From assembly GCA_036936605.1 (NCBI GenBank), contig JAUPFV010000005.1, forward strand, positions 158,984,183 to 159,048,182: 64,000 nt of DNA, in the 5' to 3' direction. Below are positions 44,283 through 56,359 of the stretch, piece after piece; the first letter of the stretch is position 1; every line of letters begins with the position of its first letter. The position numbers and the translations under genes are program-made. Source of the DNA: Limnanthes douglasii subsp. nivea. Taxonomy: Eukaryota > Streptophyta > Magnoliopsida > Brassicales > Limnanthaceae. The notes below the pieces were generated by a model. That model saw only the letters and a program-made list of their open reading frames with translations, had not been told where the DNA came from and searched no databases.

Positions 44283-45428
44283 TTTGAAAGGGGAAGCTAG
44301 TTTCCCATCATATGTTTTATTTCCTCCATGATTTGAAAAAAACTCCATGTTGTTATTTCCTCCATCAAGGAAATGATACATTTACCCTTCTACACATTTA
44401 TTCTACTTCTTTCATTTTCAAGAACACCATTAACTCTTCCATCAATCCATTAGCTCCCACTTTTCTACCTTCCATCAACCAACCTAACCCCATTAAATTA
44501 ACCTCAGCCACACCGCCTTCTAAATTACTCGTACCTTATTCTTCCCATCTATTAACCTACCCAGTAACAATTACAAAGAAAAATAAACTACTTATCTCCT
44601 GTTTTTTGTTTTTCAGGTCTAAACCCTAGGGTTTGTTTATGGAGGGTTCGATTAGGGTTTTCGATTTTGGTTCGATTTGGCTGTTTCTATTCTATTCTGG
44701 TGTTTTTTAACAAAAACATGTGTTTCTGAGAGGCCATCTCGGAATCACATGCTTTTTTTAACTAAAAAACATGTAATTCTGAGATGATGTCTCGGAATCA
44801 TATGTTTCCAGTTTAAAAAAACCATGTGATTACGAGAGGCCATTTCAGAATCACATGCTTTTGATGATGTCTCCGAATCACATGATTTTCAGTTAAAAAA
44901 AGCATGTGATTCCGAGATGGCCTCTCGGAAACACATGCTTCTCTAAAAAACACCAGATAGCTTAGTACACAAAAAACGACTTATGATTCATAATACCTCA
45001 CAGTTGTGCTTGGTTAAAAGCTCTGACGATGGATGAATCATGGTATTTTTATTATGGTTCTGGTTTGACTTTGATTTGTTGTTTCACTTTAAGTTATTGG
45101 ATTTTGTTTGTGTTTGTTGTTTATTTTTGAAACATGGTTTGTGAATTTTCATGCCGATTGTATAAATCATGACTAATTTATGATTCAAACACTGAAGCTT
45201 TTTGTTTTAGGTTTAATTTTAGAGGCAAAAATCAAATACGTAGGATTAAAAATGGTTAATGATGTATTTTTTCATTGTAGGGCTTTCTAATCGAATAATG
45301 GCATGTAATGTTAAATTTGAAGACAAAGTAAGGGTAATCTAGTAATAACAAGTTTCAAGTGTTTCAGAAATTTCAAATCATGGAGGAAATAATAAATATG
45401 ATGGGGGAAATAGCTTTGGCCAATTTGA
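44283..45428. mobile_element. TIR element of about 1.15 kb, unclassified
   Basis: Terminal inverted repeats of about 60 bp: the left contains CATCATATGTTTTATTTCCT, the right its inverted equivalent ending near TAGCTTTGGCCAATTTG. The target duplication is not clear. Inside lie a telobox-like AAACCCTAGGGTTT (about 44622) and a large imperfect hairpin (44697-44955). Plus-strand frames such as 44312-44629 have no recognisable domain. Confidence 0.6.
44697..44955. repeat. Imperfect 259-bp hairpin of about 60-bp modules
   Basis: The two halves are inverted copies: CTGGTGTTTTTT is at both outer ends, and GAGAGGCCATCTCGGAATCA (left) pairs with its complement (right). Within each half a module with ATGTGATTCCGAGA-like sequence recurs. 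A transcript would fold into a long stem. Confidence 0.85.
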
Positions 45429-45494
45429 AAACGTCACACAATTTAGGACAAATATATTTTCCTTGAACAAAAAACACTTAAGGACAGAGGGAGT
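45429..45494. mobile_element. Stowaway-like end without partner
   Basis: Ends AAGGACAGAGGGAG|TA, the outward CTCCCTCTGTCC terminus of a Stowaway element. No matching left terminus was found in the adjoining 1 kb. The Ty3 element at 45498 is inserted immediately beside it. Confidence 0.5.
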
Positions 45495-45497
45495 AGT

Positions 45498-45820
45498 TGA
45501 TAAGTGTCATAATATCTAAGGTAGTTTATCGGGAAACGTGAATTGCTGAAAGATGTGAGGCAAATAAGTACAAGATTCTAGAAAGAGTAGTCAAAATCAA
45601 GTACTAATCATTAGAAAGTCCCCTTTTACGGGACAAAATATTTCTTTATATAGTGACAACTATGGGGCCCATTGTCACATGCCAAATCTACCATAATTGC
45701 ATGTTACCCCTTATATTTGTATTTGTGTCACTTACTTCCTACTTTACAATTAAGCCCATATACACTAATGTATTACAATTTAGGTCATCTGTTATACTTG
45801 GTATTTTTATACCCTTATCA
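45498..45820 (-). repeat. 3' LTR of the Tat-like element
   Basis: TGATAAGTGTCA...TACCCTTATCA on the plus strand, 323 bp. The inner edge is followed by the polypurine tract (minus strand AACTAGGGGGCTAC, 45821-45835). Confidence 0.9.
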
Positions 45821-45905
45821 GTAGCCCCCTAGTTTTGCGGAGGATCGAGCAAAAACTAATCGAGGGTAAAGCGCAGGCTCGAGATTCTTCATGAACTTGT
45901 TTGTC

Positions 45906-46037
45906 GAACGCAAGGTCGGTGCTTTTCCATTGACCTGGAATGTTGAACGCAGGGTCGGTACTTTCCCATTGATTTTGAATGTCAAACGCAGGGTCAGCAC
46001 TTTCCATTAATTTCAAATGTCGAACGCAGGGTCGGCC
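45906..46037. repeat. 39-bp tandem array x3.4
   Basis: Units begin GAACGCAGGGTCGG and contain CTTTCCCATTGA. The array lies between the polypurine tract and the promoter of the extra ORF. Confidence 0.85.
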
Positions 46038-46470
46038 ACTGATGATCGCTGCCAATTTTGAGTTCGTTGTTGATCGACTGTCGATGCTAGGATGTCAAAC
46101 GCAAGATCGGCATACCTTTTACAGTCTTGTGGCCAAAGTGTTTAAGGCTTGTAAAATGGTTTGGGCTGTTTTTGTGGGCTCAAAATTGGGTTAAATTCTT
46201 CAAAGCCCACCAAGCTCCCATGTCTAACCGGTTTATCTTCCTTCCCACGTGTCCTCTTCCAATTGGTTGGCGTGTTCTTCATCATTAGCCGCCTACGCGC
46301 GCGTAGAAATCGTAGCCCCCTAGGTCTGCTGCAGCCGCTCGCTTAGACACGTGTCTCATGGTAATTGGGTCGTACCTTAACCAGTATTTTGGTTAAGCGA
46401 CTTTTGATTTTCCCGAGGCTCTTTTTGATTGCGCTTCTCCATGGGGCGGATCTTTACCACACTTGCTACC

Positions 46471-46481
46471 TCTATAAATAG
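46471..46481 (+). promoter_or_regulatory. TATA box of the extra ORF
   Basis: TCTATAAATAG lies about 105 bp before the first ATG (46576) and shows that the extra ORF has its own promoter, independent of the LTR on the other strand. Confidence 0.6.
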
Positions 46482-46575
46482 TTTCTATTTTCATTCTCAT
46501 TTTCACTAAGTTTTTTCTAAAGAGATAAACTCTGGGCAAATTCCCATTATAGAGAGAGAAAATCCTACTCAGTTT

Positions 46576-49545
46576 ATGAGAAAAACCATGTCTCACAAGA
46601 AACCGAAGAAGAAATGCGGCGCTTATGAAAAACCAATCTTTCGCTTTGTCAACTATTTGCAGATCACTCAACGAGTAGAAGAATACCGAGCCGCTGGGTT
46701 GATCCATAAAGGCGTTGTTTCACCAGCGTATTCAGTGCCGTTAATTTTTCCAAAACCTAAAAATCTCGGCCATTCGAACCTTTCAATCCACGATGATCTT
46801 CCGATCTTGCACAAAGCTTCTTTATCGAAGCCCCCTGCTGCTCGTTCTTCTCCCAAAAAGTCTGCTGCTGAGAATCTTCTCACTCCCTCGGAGCTCGGAA
46901 CCTTACCAGTCGACCCAAAACCCCATTTTTAACCATGGGCGATTCCAGTTATTCCTCTACTCCTCCGCACGAGTATGTTCAACTAACTCCCGACACTAGA
47001 GAGATTCTAACTAGTCATAACACAGCGACGACTACCAAAAAGAGGGTTCTGACAGATGAAGAAAAAAGGAAACAAAAAGAGATTGCGTCAAAAACTGATG
47101 CTACGATGCGTGACCACATTCGGACCCATAGTAGTTCAATCGATGTCCTTGCTACTCCTTCTCCTCGCGACTTGATATCTGCTGACAAGCATCCTCCACC
47201 AGGGACAGTAAAAGTAGAGGCTATAAACCAAGCCCCCAAATCTTCCACAAAGCCATCACCCTGAAATCAAAATCAAAATTGCTGACCGACTTGTTAAGAA
47301 ACCCATACATAAATCATCCAAGTCACACGTGGTGATAAATATCGACGATGACGTTGCTAAGAAAGTCGCCCCTAGACCTCCTTCCCAGGTTCTACCACCG
47401 GCAAAATTGGGAAACAAAGATTCTAAATCGGCAAAAACCGGAGTCAAAGATGCTAGATCGGCCAATCCGGGTACCTCTAAAACAGTTGCACCAACCAAAG
47501 TTGTCGATGCACCTACGACAGAACCTGAACTTGTACCGATTGAAGGTGAGGATGTCGACCCAGTTGCTTCGACTAACCCTTCAGTAATCATGGTTGATGG
47601 CGTCGAGAGGGAACCGCTGCCACCTGGAACGACCGACGTCGTGACTAGTTACCACATTCGTCTGACCAACGACCACATCCTTTCTCTATTCAATGGAAAA
47701 TACATATATTATTCCCCTGACGAAGAAGAGGATTTGAAAAAGATCTGGGGAATTCCTCAGTGCGTTAAGGTCCGTTTTCCCCAACCTGGTGAGACTCCTT
47801 TGTCTGTCCAAGGTCCAAAGGTAGTCTTTTTCACCGAACTCTTCAATTAGGGTTTGCGACTTCCCCTTGACCCTGACATTGTTAGATACTTCGAGATTCT
47901 CGAGATATGTCCGACCCAATTGACCCCTAACACTTGCTATACTTTGATGTCGACCATCATGGCTTCACGTCTGTCAGGGATCCCCATCTCAATGGAGCAA
48001 TATATAGGGATATCCGGGCTCTCCAAGTCCCCGAAGTTGCCATTTTTCTAATCATCTCTCCTCAACCCTAAGAAAATCGTGAATAACTTGTTGGAGGCTG
48101 ACAGATCATGGAAGTACAAATTTGTCTTTGTTAGTGGTGCTTGGAAGAATGGTCGACCCTACAGCCAAGAGAATCCGAGGAGGCTCACATTTAAATGGAC
48201 CACTGAAGGTATTCATATGCGTATATCTTTTCTTTTTTTGTTAAAAGGGTTGTCTTTTAGTCTGCAAGGTTACTATTCAACAACTGCGTAAAAATCACCT
48301 TGAAAAAGCTTCGGCAATCTTTGCTCAGCTTCGGGCTTTTGCAAGAAAGAGCTGGGGTCAGAAGTTTTGTCAGTGCTTCAAGAACACGAACCTTATTAAC
48401 AGCAACTTGTGGCGCTGTTTCGACCGGACCTTAAGTTATGAAGAGCTACGGACCCCTCATGACGTTGTTGATTTTGTCAAAAGACTCGAGGCCCCAGATT
48501 GTGAGGTGTTTTTGCCCAAACGGGATCGATCCCCAAGCAAACGTGTGAAGTCTGAGGAGTTGTCCGATGCTGAGGGCGAATATAGTAATGCTGTGGACCA
48601 ACCTATTGAAGTTCCGTCTTCAGAGCCGGAGGCTACTGTCGTCCTTAATGATCCAGCTGCAAGTGGTGAAAAATCTCCTACACCTATTAAAAGAGGATAA
48701 AAGGGTCGTGGTAAAAAACGGAAGAAGGACCCCTTGGCTAAAGAGGAAGACAATTCCTCTTTGACAAAAAATCCAAAGGAAAAGATGCTGCACACGAGGT
48801 ACATGTCGATTCTGTCCCTGAACAAACCACCATATCCTCTATGTTCGAACATTTCGAGGGTGCGAAACTACCTGCTCCTGTGGACAGCCACGAGAAAAAG
48901 GCAAAATTGGAAGGTCCTATCTCTCTGGGCCAAGGGACATCGGTACACCCTGATGCGCGCTCTTGCCCGTTCGTGACCAGAGTTCAAACTCCTTCTTCCT
49001 TCAGGACTCCGACGTTTTAGCTAACTCTCTACAGACTCTACTTGCCCCCATAGCCCAAAAAGAAAGAGAGGTATTGAAGCTTCAGAGAGAGATTTCCGAG
49101 CTCAAAAGGAACATTTCCTCCAAAACTAAGGAATCGCAGGAATCAATCGACCTTGTTAAAAGACGAGTCGATTCTGCCGAGGCTAAAGTTAAAAATTTTG
49201 GTGTGAAGTAGAAGCAGTGGGAAAAAACCTTTTCCGAATGAGTTTCTTCGTTGGCGGTCCGCAAAAATGGCCAAGGAATTGCAGAGGCTCCAAACAGCCC
49301 TCGACCAGAGCAAAGAAGAAAATCATGCTTTTGGAGTTAAGTGCAAAAAGGTCATGGAGCAGCAAGTTTCCAACGCGAGGGCCGACTATGTCCTGAACTT
49401 CTATGCTTTGTGGCCTCAGATGCCACTTGGGTCGATGTGGCTAGACGTTCCTAAAGAAGACCATCCTGAAGGCGTCGATCGTACCGACCATGTTGTTGAA
49501 GACTCCGACCCGTCCGATGACTTCTCTGATGTCTCATATCTGTAG
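46576..49545 (+). pseudogene. Extra ORF (Transposase_28-like) of the Tat-like element
   Basis: Runs opposite to gag-pol in several frames: 46576-46932, 46935-47264, 47329-48050, 48079-48700, 48963-49211 and 49267-49545. The middle part is the plant 'putative gypsy-type transposon' domain: LPLDPDIVRYFEILEICPTQ (about 47863), then ADRSWKYKFVFVSGAW and RLTFKWTTEG (about 48095-48210). A possible intron lies at 48208-48268 (GT...TTTTAG). A basic KRDRSPSKRVK stretch and a coiled coil (EREVLKLQREISELKRNI, about 49060) follow, and the protein ends in an acidic tail. The function of these ORFs is unknown. The counterpart in the older element is at 19850-22440. Confidence 0.75.
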
Positions 49546-49740
49546 CTTAGACTGTGTTGTTTTTCTTTTCTTTGTTTCTAACTTGTTTTGTCACTATTTC
49601 TACTTTGTAAACCGCGTTTTTTATGGCGTATTTTTGTTCGAACTTATTTATGCTTGTTTTAATACTCATCTTTTTGCAACTAGAAGTGATCAATTTCTGA
49701 TGCTAAACATTCAACTTATTTAATTGCGTCTTAAATTTGT

Positions 49741-50090
49741 AAATCAACTTGAGAGTTGAAAAAACTCCTTTGATGGGTTCTACATTTTGTTGATCAACTC
49801 GAGAGTCGAAAAACCCCTTTTAGTGGGTTCGACATTTTGTAGATTAACTTGAAAGTTGAAAAAACCCCTCTTAGTGGGTTCGACATTTTGTAGATCAACT
49901 TTAAGGTTGAAAAACCGCTCTTAGTGGGTTCGACATTTTATAGATCAACTTTAAAGTTGAAAAAACCCCTTTGATAGGTTCGACATTTTGTTTATCAACT
50001 CGAAAGTTGAAAAACCCTTCTTAGTGGGCTCGACATTTTGTTGATCAACTTGAAAGTTGAAAAGCCCCTCTTAGTGGGTTCGACATTTTG
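49741..50090. repeat. 50-bp minisatellite x7
   Basis: Seven units of almost exactly 50 bp, each with TCAACTTGAAAGTTGAAAAA and GTGGGTTCGACATTTTG. The first motif is itself a short dyad (TCAACTT/AAGTTGA). There are no unique spacers, so it is not a CRISPR array. It separates the converging extra ORF and pol. Confidence 0.95.
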
Positions 50091-50363
50091 CACGTTTATT
50101 TTAGGCTCTAAATTTTTACTAAAATGGGTCGGTTTAAGTAGACACCTCATTAAAACCTCTCTGCGCCACCAGGGTAGGAAAGAGTGTGCCCCCGACTAAA
50201 GTTTCCTTTACAAAAAAAGAGTAGAAAAATAAAAATTACAACTCATTCTAGATACAATTTAAGATGCTCGATGTTCCACGGGAGGCGCAAGGTACGATCA
50301 AATTTTGTTTTTTAAACGATAAGTCCTCGACTTTATTTTTTCCACTACTTGATACGGTCCTTC

Positions 50364-51160
50364 TCAATTTGGAGCCAACTTCCCAAGGTGCTTATCTTTT
50401 GCGTGGAGGAAAACTTTTCGCAAAACCTTGTCCCTAACCTTGAAATATCTTCTTCGAACTTTCGATGCATACCTGCTCCTCATCAGGGTCTGATAATGTA
50501 AAGAATTAGGATACGCCTTTGTTTGCTTATCTTCTATAAAATCCAGAGCCAAAGCTCGATTTTCATCGTTGATGCTCTCCTCGTAATGACCGACCCTGAA
50601 AGAAGGGAACATTGTTTCTGCTGGGATTACCCCATCCATTCCGTACACCAAAGCGTAAGGTGATTCTTGTGTCGCTGTTCTAGGCGTGGTTTGGTATGAA
50701 CACAATACCTCTTGTAAGAAATCCGACCATTTTCCAGTTTTTCCTTTCAATATCATTTTCAATCCATTGATTATCGTTCTGTTGGTAACTTTGACCTGCC
50801 CATTTGCTCAAGGGTGGAATGGAGCTGAAAAACACCATCGTATGTTATGATTATCAGAAAATTCCCTCATCTCGTTGTTGTCGAACTGAGGACCATTATT
50901 CATGGTTCTAGTGGGAGTGGTCCTACCAGGTCTATTCCTCATCTATCGAACGGTAGTCCCTTAGAAATGGATTCTAGGGAAACTGCTAGAGTGTGGATCG
51001 AATTGGCAAACCTCTTCCACGTATCACACCTTTTGACCAGTTCTTTAGCATCAGCAGATAACGTAGGCCAATAAAAACCTGACAAGAGGACTCTCCCAAT
51101 CAATGTCTTGAAACCACAGTGTGTTAATCCTTCACCGTCGTGCTGCTCGGACAAAACCAT
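50364..51160 (-). pseudogene. Integrase of the Tat-like element
   Basis: The N-terminal H2C2 zinc region is at 51160-50939 (FKTLIGRVLLSGFYWPTLSA, CDTWKRFAN; one zinc cysteine is replaced by W). The catalytic core is shortened and interrupted near 50930-50770. The C-terminal half is an open frame at 50762-50364 (WSDFLQEVLCSYQTTPRTAT, ESPYALVYG). It is unlikely to be active. Confidence 0.85.
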
Positions 51161-51663
51161 CTATGACTCTTCACGCCCCAAACATCTTAACAAAGGTGTG
51201 CTTGCAAATATTTTGTAAAGAACATTTCCCAAGAAGATAAAACCTTGCGCCTTGTTCCGAACACTTTTTTTTCCAGATTCTTCTCATTATGGAATACTTC
51301 ATCAGTCAAAAACTTCGTAATGTTGCTCCTCCAATCGGTATTTGAAATCGTCAAAATTTGACAAGCTACATCTGGTCGACTCTCTAAATCTTCTCTCTTC
51401 AGAATGGATGGATTTTCTTGCGTTAAAATCCAGGGGTATTCTCCCGAATATGTCGTTGTTTCTAGTGAATCAGCAATTGTGTTATCTTCCCTTCAGACGT
51501 GTTCATAAGTCACCTTTTTAAAAGACGAGGCCAGGATTCTTAAAGCCGCTAAATATTGCACCAGCTGCTCTTTCCTTGCCTCAGATTGTCTAGTTGCGTG
51601 ATTTATCAGTAGCTGTGAATCACTGATCAGTCGAACATTTCTTGCCCCACAAATGTTCCAGCT

Positions 51664-53238
51664 TTAGTCCTGCCACTGCTGCTTCATACTCGGCTTTGTT
51701 GTTCTAGCCTTGAAACCGAAACGGATCGCTTGATGCATTGCAATTCTCGTTGGTGTAGAAATATGAATACCACCCCCGCATCCAATGACACTAAAGCCAC
51801 CATCCGTTTTGACTATCCATTTATCCGTGTTAACCTCTGGCTCGACTGATACTTCCTCGAGTCTGCTAGAGTGAAATTCCACTAAGAAGTCTGCCAACGC
51901 TTGCCCCATGATTGTCGTTCTCAGTTCAAAATCGATATCAAAGTCTCCCAGTTCTACCGACCACTTCGTCATACAGCCAGCAACATCAGGTCGTTATAAA
52001 ACACTTTTGAGAGGGAAAGCGGTTCGAACCGTAATGGAATGGCTTTGGAAGCACGGTCGTATTTTTTTAGCGCCTGTTACCAAAGCCAACGCTAATTTCT
52101 CAAGCTTTAAGTACCACTTTTCTGCGTCCAACAGACTTTTACTCGCATAATAGACAGGTTTAGGAATCCTATCCTCTTCTCTAACTAGCGCTGCGCTCAC
52201 CGCATGCTCTGAAACCGCTATATAAAGAAACAACCTTTCCCGGGGTAGCGACTTTGTCAGCAGTGTTGAAGATAACAAATAATTCTTGATGTTGAGGAAC
52301 ACTTCAGTGCATTCAGGAGTCCAGCTAAATTTTTTAGCATTCCTCAGAACTTGAAAAAATGGTGCGCACTTATCCGAAGATCGCGAGATAAATCTATTCA
52401 GCGCTGCTAATCGCTCGGTCAAAATCTGTACCTCTTTAACATTCCTCGGACGTGCCATATTGTACAGAGCATTTAGCTGGGTTGGATCCGCTTCTATCCC
52501 TTTTTCGCTGATCATGAACCCTAAGAACTTTCCAGATCGAACTCCGAAGGAGCATTTTTCTGGATTCAATTTAAGGTTCACTCTTCCAAGGTTCCTAAAT
52601 GTTTCTTCTAGATCCCCAAAATGACTTTCATCGGTGACGATTTTGACCAGCATATCATCAATGTAGACCTCTACATTTTGTCCTATTTGTTCTTCAAAAA
52701 CCTTATTCACAAGTCTTTGATAGGTAGCCCTCACATTTTTCAGACCAAATGGCATAACCTTATAACAATACAAGCCCCTTCCTGTAATAAATGTAGTGCT
52801 TTCCTGATCTTTAGGATCCAGCTTTATCTGATTATACCCTGCGTAGGCATCCATGAAAGATAACAACTTGTTAACTGATGTTGAGGCTACTAACTGATCG
52901 ATCCTTCGCATGGGGAAATGGTTTTTAGGGCATGCTCGGTTGAGGTCCGTGTAGTCTACACACATTCTCCACTTTTCGTTTTTCTTTTTAACCAAAACTG
53001 GATTAGTTGTCCATCGCGGGTACCGAGATTCCCGTATATGTCTTACCCTTGTCAATCTTTCGACCTCAGAAATGATCGCCTCTGCCTTTTCTTGAGAAAA
53101 CACTCGACACTTTTGTGTTATGGGTCGAATACTTGGGTTTATAGACAATTGCTGGTAGATAACACTCTCAGGGACCCCAGTTACGTCTTCTGAACACCAA
53201 GCGAATAAATGTGGTTTTTGTTTAAGAAAGTCGATCAA
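51664..53238 (-). pseudogene. Reverse transcriptase and dual RNase H of the Tat-like element
   Basis: 53238-51994 is an open 414-aa frame with RT blocks NPVLVKKKNEKWRMCVDY (about 79-96), FMDAYAGYNQIKLDP, YCYKVMPFGLKN and the catalytic YIDD (192-195). The first RNase H is at about 305-405 (FSWTPECTEVFLNIKNYL, PVYYASKSL). One stop codon separates it from a second RNase H frame at 51972-51664 (WSVELGDFDIDFELRTT, KTDGGFS). The best-kept pol in the window. Confidence 0.9.
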
Positions 53239-53395
53239 CTTTTTTTCGGAACCAAGGGGACAAGTTCACCCCAATCTTCAGGACCTTCCTTTTGGAAAAT
53301 TCATAACTCTCACAACTTTTATCCGTAAGAAAAAAGCTTAGGGTCTCCCTAGGATAATCTGCAGGCTCTGATCCACGGGCCGACCCCGCTAACTG

Positions 53396-54025
53396 CTAAT
53401 CCCTCACATCGACCATTTCCTTATCTGGTTTCACTGCCAAAGCTGCCCGGTAACATTCCCTCACGGTCTTTTGGCTGCTTATGACAGCTTCAACGTTGTT
53501 TCTCATAACATACTTCAAGCATTGGTGGACGGTAGAAGTTACGACATGCATTCTTGACAACCAAGAGCGACCAAAAATTGCATTGTGCGACGTAGGTGCA
53601 TCAACAAAAATAAACAAAACCGTCACTTCTTTCTTGAACGGCCCTCTCCCGAGCTGAACCACTCCTTCAAATTCACCGACTACTTCTGCCGATGATCCTA
53701 TAAAGCCGATGATTGTACGATATGACTTTACAATCACTGGCTTATTCCTGAACCCTGAAAAGGTTGATAAGAAAATAATATTTGCTGAACTACCGGCATC
53801 CACAAAAATTCTTCGCACCTCCTTCTCTGCAATAGCCACCCAAATCACGATTGCATCCTCATGAGGGCCAGCAACGTCTCTCATGTCATCATCGTCAAAG
53901 CAAAAAATAGGAAAAGGATTCTGGTACAAATAATGCAAAGTTTTTACCTCTAGTTGAGTAACCAAATTCACTATATGCCTCTTCCGTGAAGAATCGGTAG
54001 TACCTACCATTGAGTCGCCCCCCAA
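53396..54025 (-). pseudogene. Aspartic protease region of the Tat-like element
   Basis: An open 209-codon frame with active-site motif FVDAGSSANIIF (D76-A77-G78) and the flap-like GRSWLSRM block typical of Ty3 proteases. It lies directly upstream of RT in a different frame, so the polyprotein is broken. Confidence 0.85.
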
Positions 54026-54229
54026 GATAGTCAGAGACTCAAAAAAATTTCATAGTTCTCTTAAATTTTCTCCGATTAGATTCCTGTTCTTATCCGGATC
54101 CAAATATTTGGTGGACATTTCAAACGAATCATTGACCTCAGAAATCACCAAAGAAATTTCCTGTTTAGGTACCGCTACAATTTGCTTGGCTGTTCCACCT
54201 TGCTGAGCTTGTTTCTTTACATACTCTAA

Positions 54230-56028
54230 CAATTTACCACTGCCAATCTGCGCTTATACTTCCTTCTTGAGCGCGATACAATCCTTGGTATCATGATCTA
54301 CATCATCGTGGTACCTGCAGAAATGGTTGTTCTGACCTTCGTGGGGAGTTTCGATTGAGAATGGCTTCCGAAAATGCATGCTTTTCCACGACTTATCAAA
54401 GATAGTCGCAACACATTCAGTTATATCAGTAAAATAATGGGTCGAAAATGAACGCTTTTCCATTTGTTTGATATGGGTCGGTAATTATTTCCTTGATAAC
54501 CATTTCACGCCCTCTGAGTTTGATTCCCCAATCCTTTCGCGTGTGATGCTGGTGCTACGGTACTTATCGGTTGTGGCTGAGGGATCGTACTTGCCTTCGA
54601 AGTTTTCTGATACGTAACCACCAAAGCTTGATTTGTTTGTTGGATCTGTGCAGCCAATTTTGATGCTTCAGTTTCCTCAATCAGGATCTGCTTTTCGACT
54701 TGGGCTAACAAAGATGAAAAAGTGAAAGCTTGCTTCTTCGTCACAACTTGCTTCATCGGTCCCGGTAACAAGCCTAATCTGTAACCAGTTAAGGCTATAC
54801 TTTCATCACAATAGTCGAGATTTGTCTTTGTGTCTATAAAACGTCAAATATAATCCCTCAAGCTTTCTCCGACCTTTTGTCGGCAATTAACTATTGTATC
54901 CCCGTTTGCTCGGAAATTTTTGCTTCCGACAAATTGTTGTCTGAACATCATCGAGAACATATCGAAATTCTTAATCCGTCCTTTTGGCAATCAATTATAC
55001 CACTTTGAAGCCCAGTCTTTAAATGTCATTGAGAAAGCTCGACAGACAAGCTTGTCGTCATTGTCAAAACTTAGCATAAAATTTCTGAAGGCTTCCAGAT
55101 GATTATCTGGATCTTTCTTACGATCATATTTTTCAAGCTTGGAGATGGCAAAACGCTTTGCGAAATTCCCCGACAAAATTTCATCTGACAAAGGGGACGA
55201 CCTCTAATTATGCCCGATGTTGAAAGTCCCGTCTCCCAAGCCTTTTGAACGACTCGTGAACAATCCTTCATAAAGTGGGTTAACAAATTGACTCTCCACC
55301 CTCTAGCCATAAGATTGGCTCCCTGACGGAAATTGGAACTGAGGACAATTCAGCTGCTCTCTGTTAAAAGTAACCGTACCGATTTTTTCAAATGATATGG
55401 GAGTTACTTTGTCAATGCTACCTCCATGAGGTTCGAATATTTTAGCTCGCAATGACTTATGCCTTCTGAGTTCTCTTTCCTTGATCATCCTTTTGTTCTA
55501 CCTGAAGTGTCGGAAATCTCTAACCGGGGAAGAAGACTCCCTCATATCCTCTCATGAAGAAAATTCATTCTCAAGCTTGGATCGGAATCCAGATTTCTTT
55601 TGTGCAGCCCCGTCGATCCTTCACATCCGATTCCTGCCTTTATAAAATTCCACTTTCTCCCGATCAGCAGTGCGTCGAGCCTCTTTCATTTCTACATCTG
55701 ATCGTTCACTTCGACCATCCAGCCGACCTTTCTTCTCAGCCAAAGCCAAATATCTCTTGACATTTAGCTTAGCAATATCGTCTAGCAGTTGTTGCCTAAT
55801 CATGATAAGGGTCGACCATTTACTTCGACCCCGATTTTCTTGATCATCATCACCAAATAAGTCTTCAGAGTTTCGACCCTCCGAAAATGACATCTTCTTA
55901 TCAGAACCTTTTTCCTTTACCTTTCCCTTTCTAGGCTTGGTATTCATTCGCTGAATTTTCTTTTTGTAAGGTCGAGATTTTGGGGAACCTAATCTCCGGG
56001 TATCTCTCGTTCCCACAGACGACGCCAA
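54230..56028 (-). pseudogene. Gag region of the Tat-like element
   Basis: In order on the minus strand: a basic N-terminal frame (56028-55621), the Retrotrans_gag domain (55191-54991; KLEKYDRKKDPDNHLEAF, VCRAFSMTFKDWASKWYN), a coiled segment (54771-54505) and a zinc-knuckle-like CRYHDDVDHDTKDC near 54310. Frameshifts separate the parts. Confidence 0.85.
56010..56028 (-). promoter_or_regulatory. Primer binding site
   Basis: The minus strand reads TTGGCGTCGTCTGTGGGAA within a base or two of the LTR end, the usual PBS position for Ty3 elements. I did not assign the tRNA. Confidence 0.75.
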
Positions 56029-56353
56029 TAATAAGTGTCAGAATAGCTAAGGTAGTTTATCAGGAAATGTGAATGGGTGAAAGGTGTCAGGCAAATAAGT
56101 ACAAGATTCTAGAGAGAGAGTAGTCAAAATCAAGTACTAATCATTAGAAGGTCCCCTTTTAGGGGACAAAATCTTTCCTTATATAGTGACAGCTGTGGGC
56201 CTCATTGTCATATGCCAAATCTACCCTAATTGTATGTTACCCCTTATATTTGTATTTGTGTCACTTACTTCCTAATTTAAAATTAAGCCCATATACATAA
56301 ATGTATTACAATTTAGGTCCTCCGTTATACTTGGTATTTTTATACCCTTATCA
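56029..56353 (-). repeat. 5' LTR of the Tat-like element
   Basis: 325 bp, partner of 45498-45820. It has a TTATATAG/CTATATAA segment (about 56179) as the probable TATA region. The terminal TG has mutated to TA on the inner side. Confidence 0.9.
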
Positions 56354-56359
56354 ATAGTG

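Larger units (their letters stand above)
45498..56353 (-). mobile_element. Near-complete Tat-like Ty3 retrotransposon (10.9 kb)
   Basis: LTRs at 45498-45820 and 56029-56353 match at roughly 90% by eye and lie inside the target duplication GTAGT/ATAGT (45493-45497, 56354-56358). Read on the minus strand: 5' LTR, PBS, gag, protease, RT, two RNase H domains, integrase, tandem array, an extra ORF in opposite orientation, polypurine tract, 3' LTR. Dual RNase H and the antisense extra ORF indicate the Tat clade. Each gene has at least one stop or frameshift, so it is non-autonomous now, but it is much younger than the other Ty3 relics in the window. Confidence 0.9.

Noticed and set aside
44622..44665. 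An interstitial telomere (AAACCCTAGGGTTT and TTAGGGTTT).
   Set aside because: Only isolated telobox units, not a tandem array.
49741..50090. A CRISPR-like repeat-spacer array.
   Set aside because: All of each unit is repeated; there are no unique spacers, and this is plant nuclear DNA.
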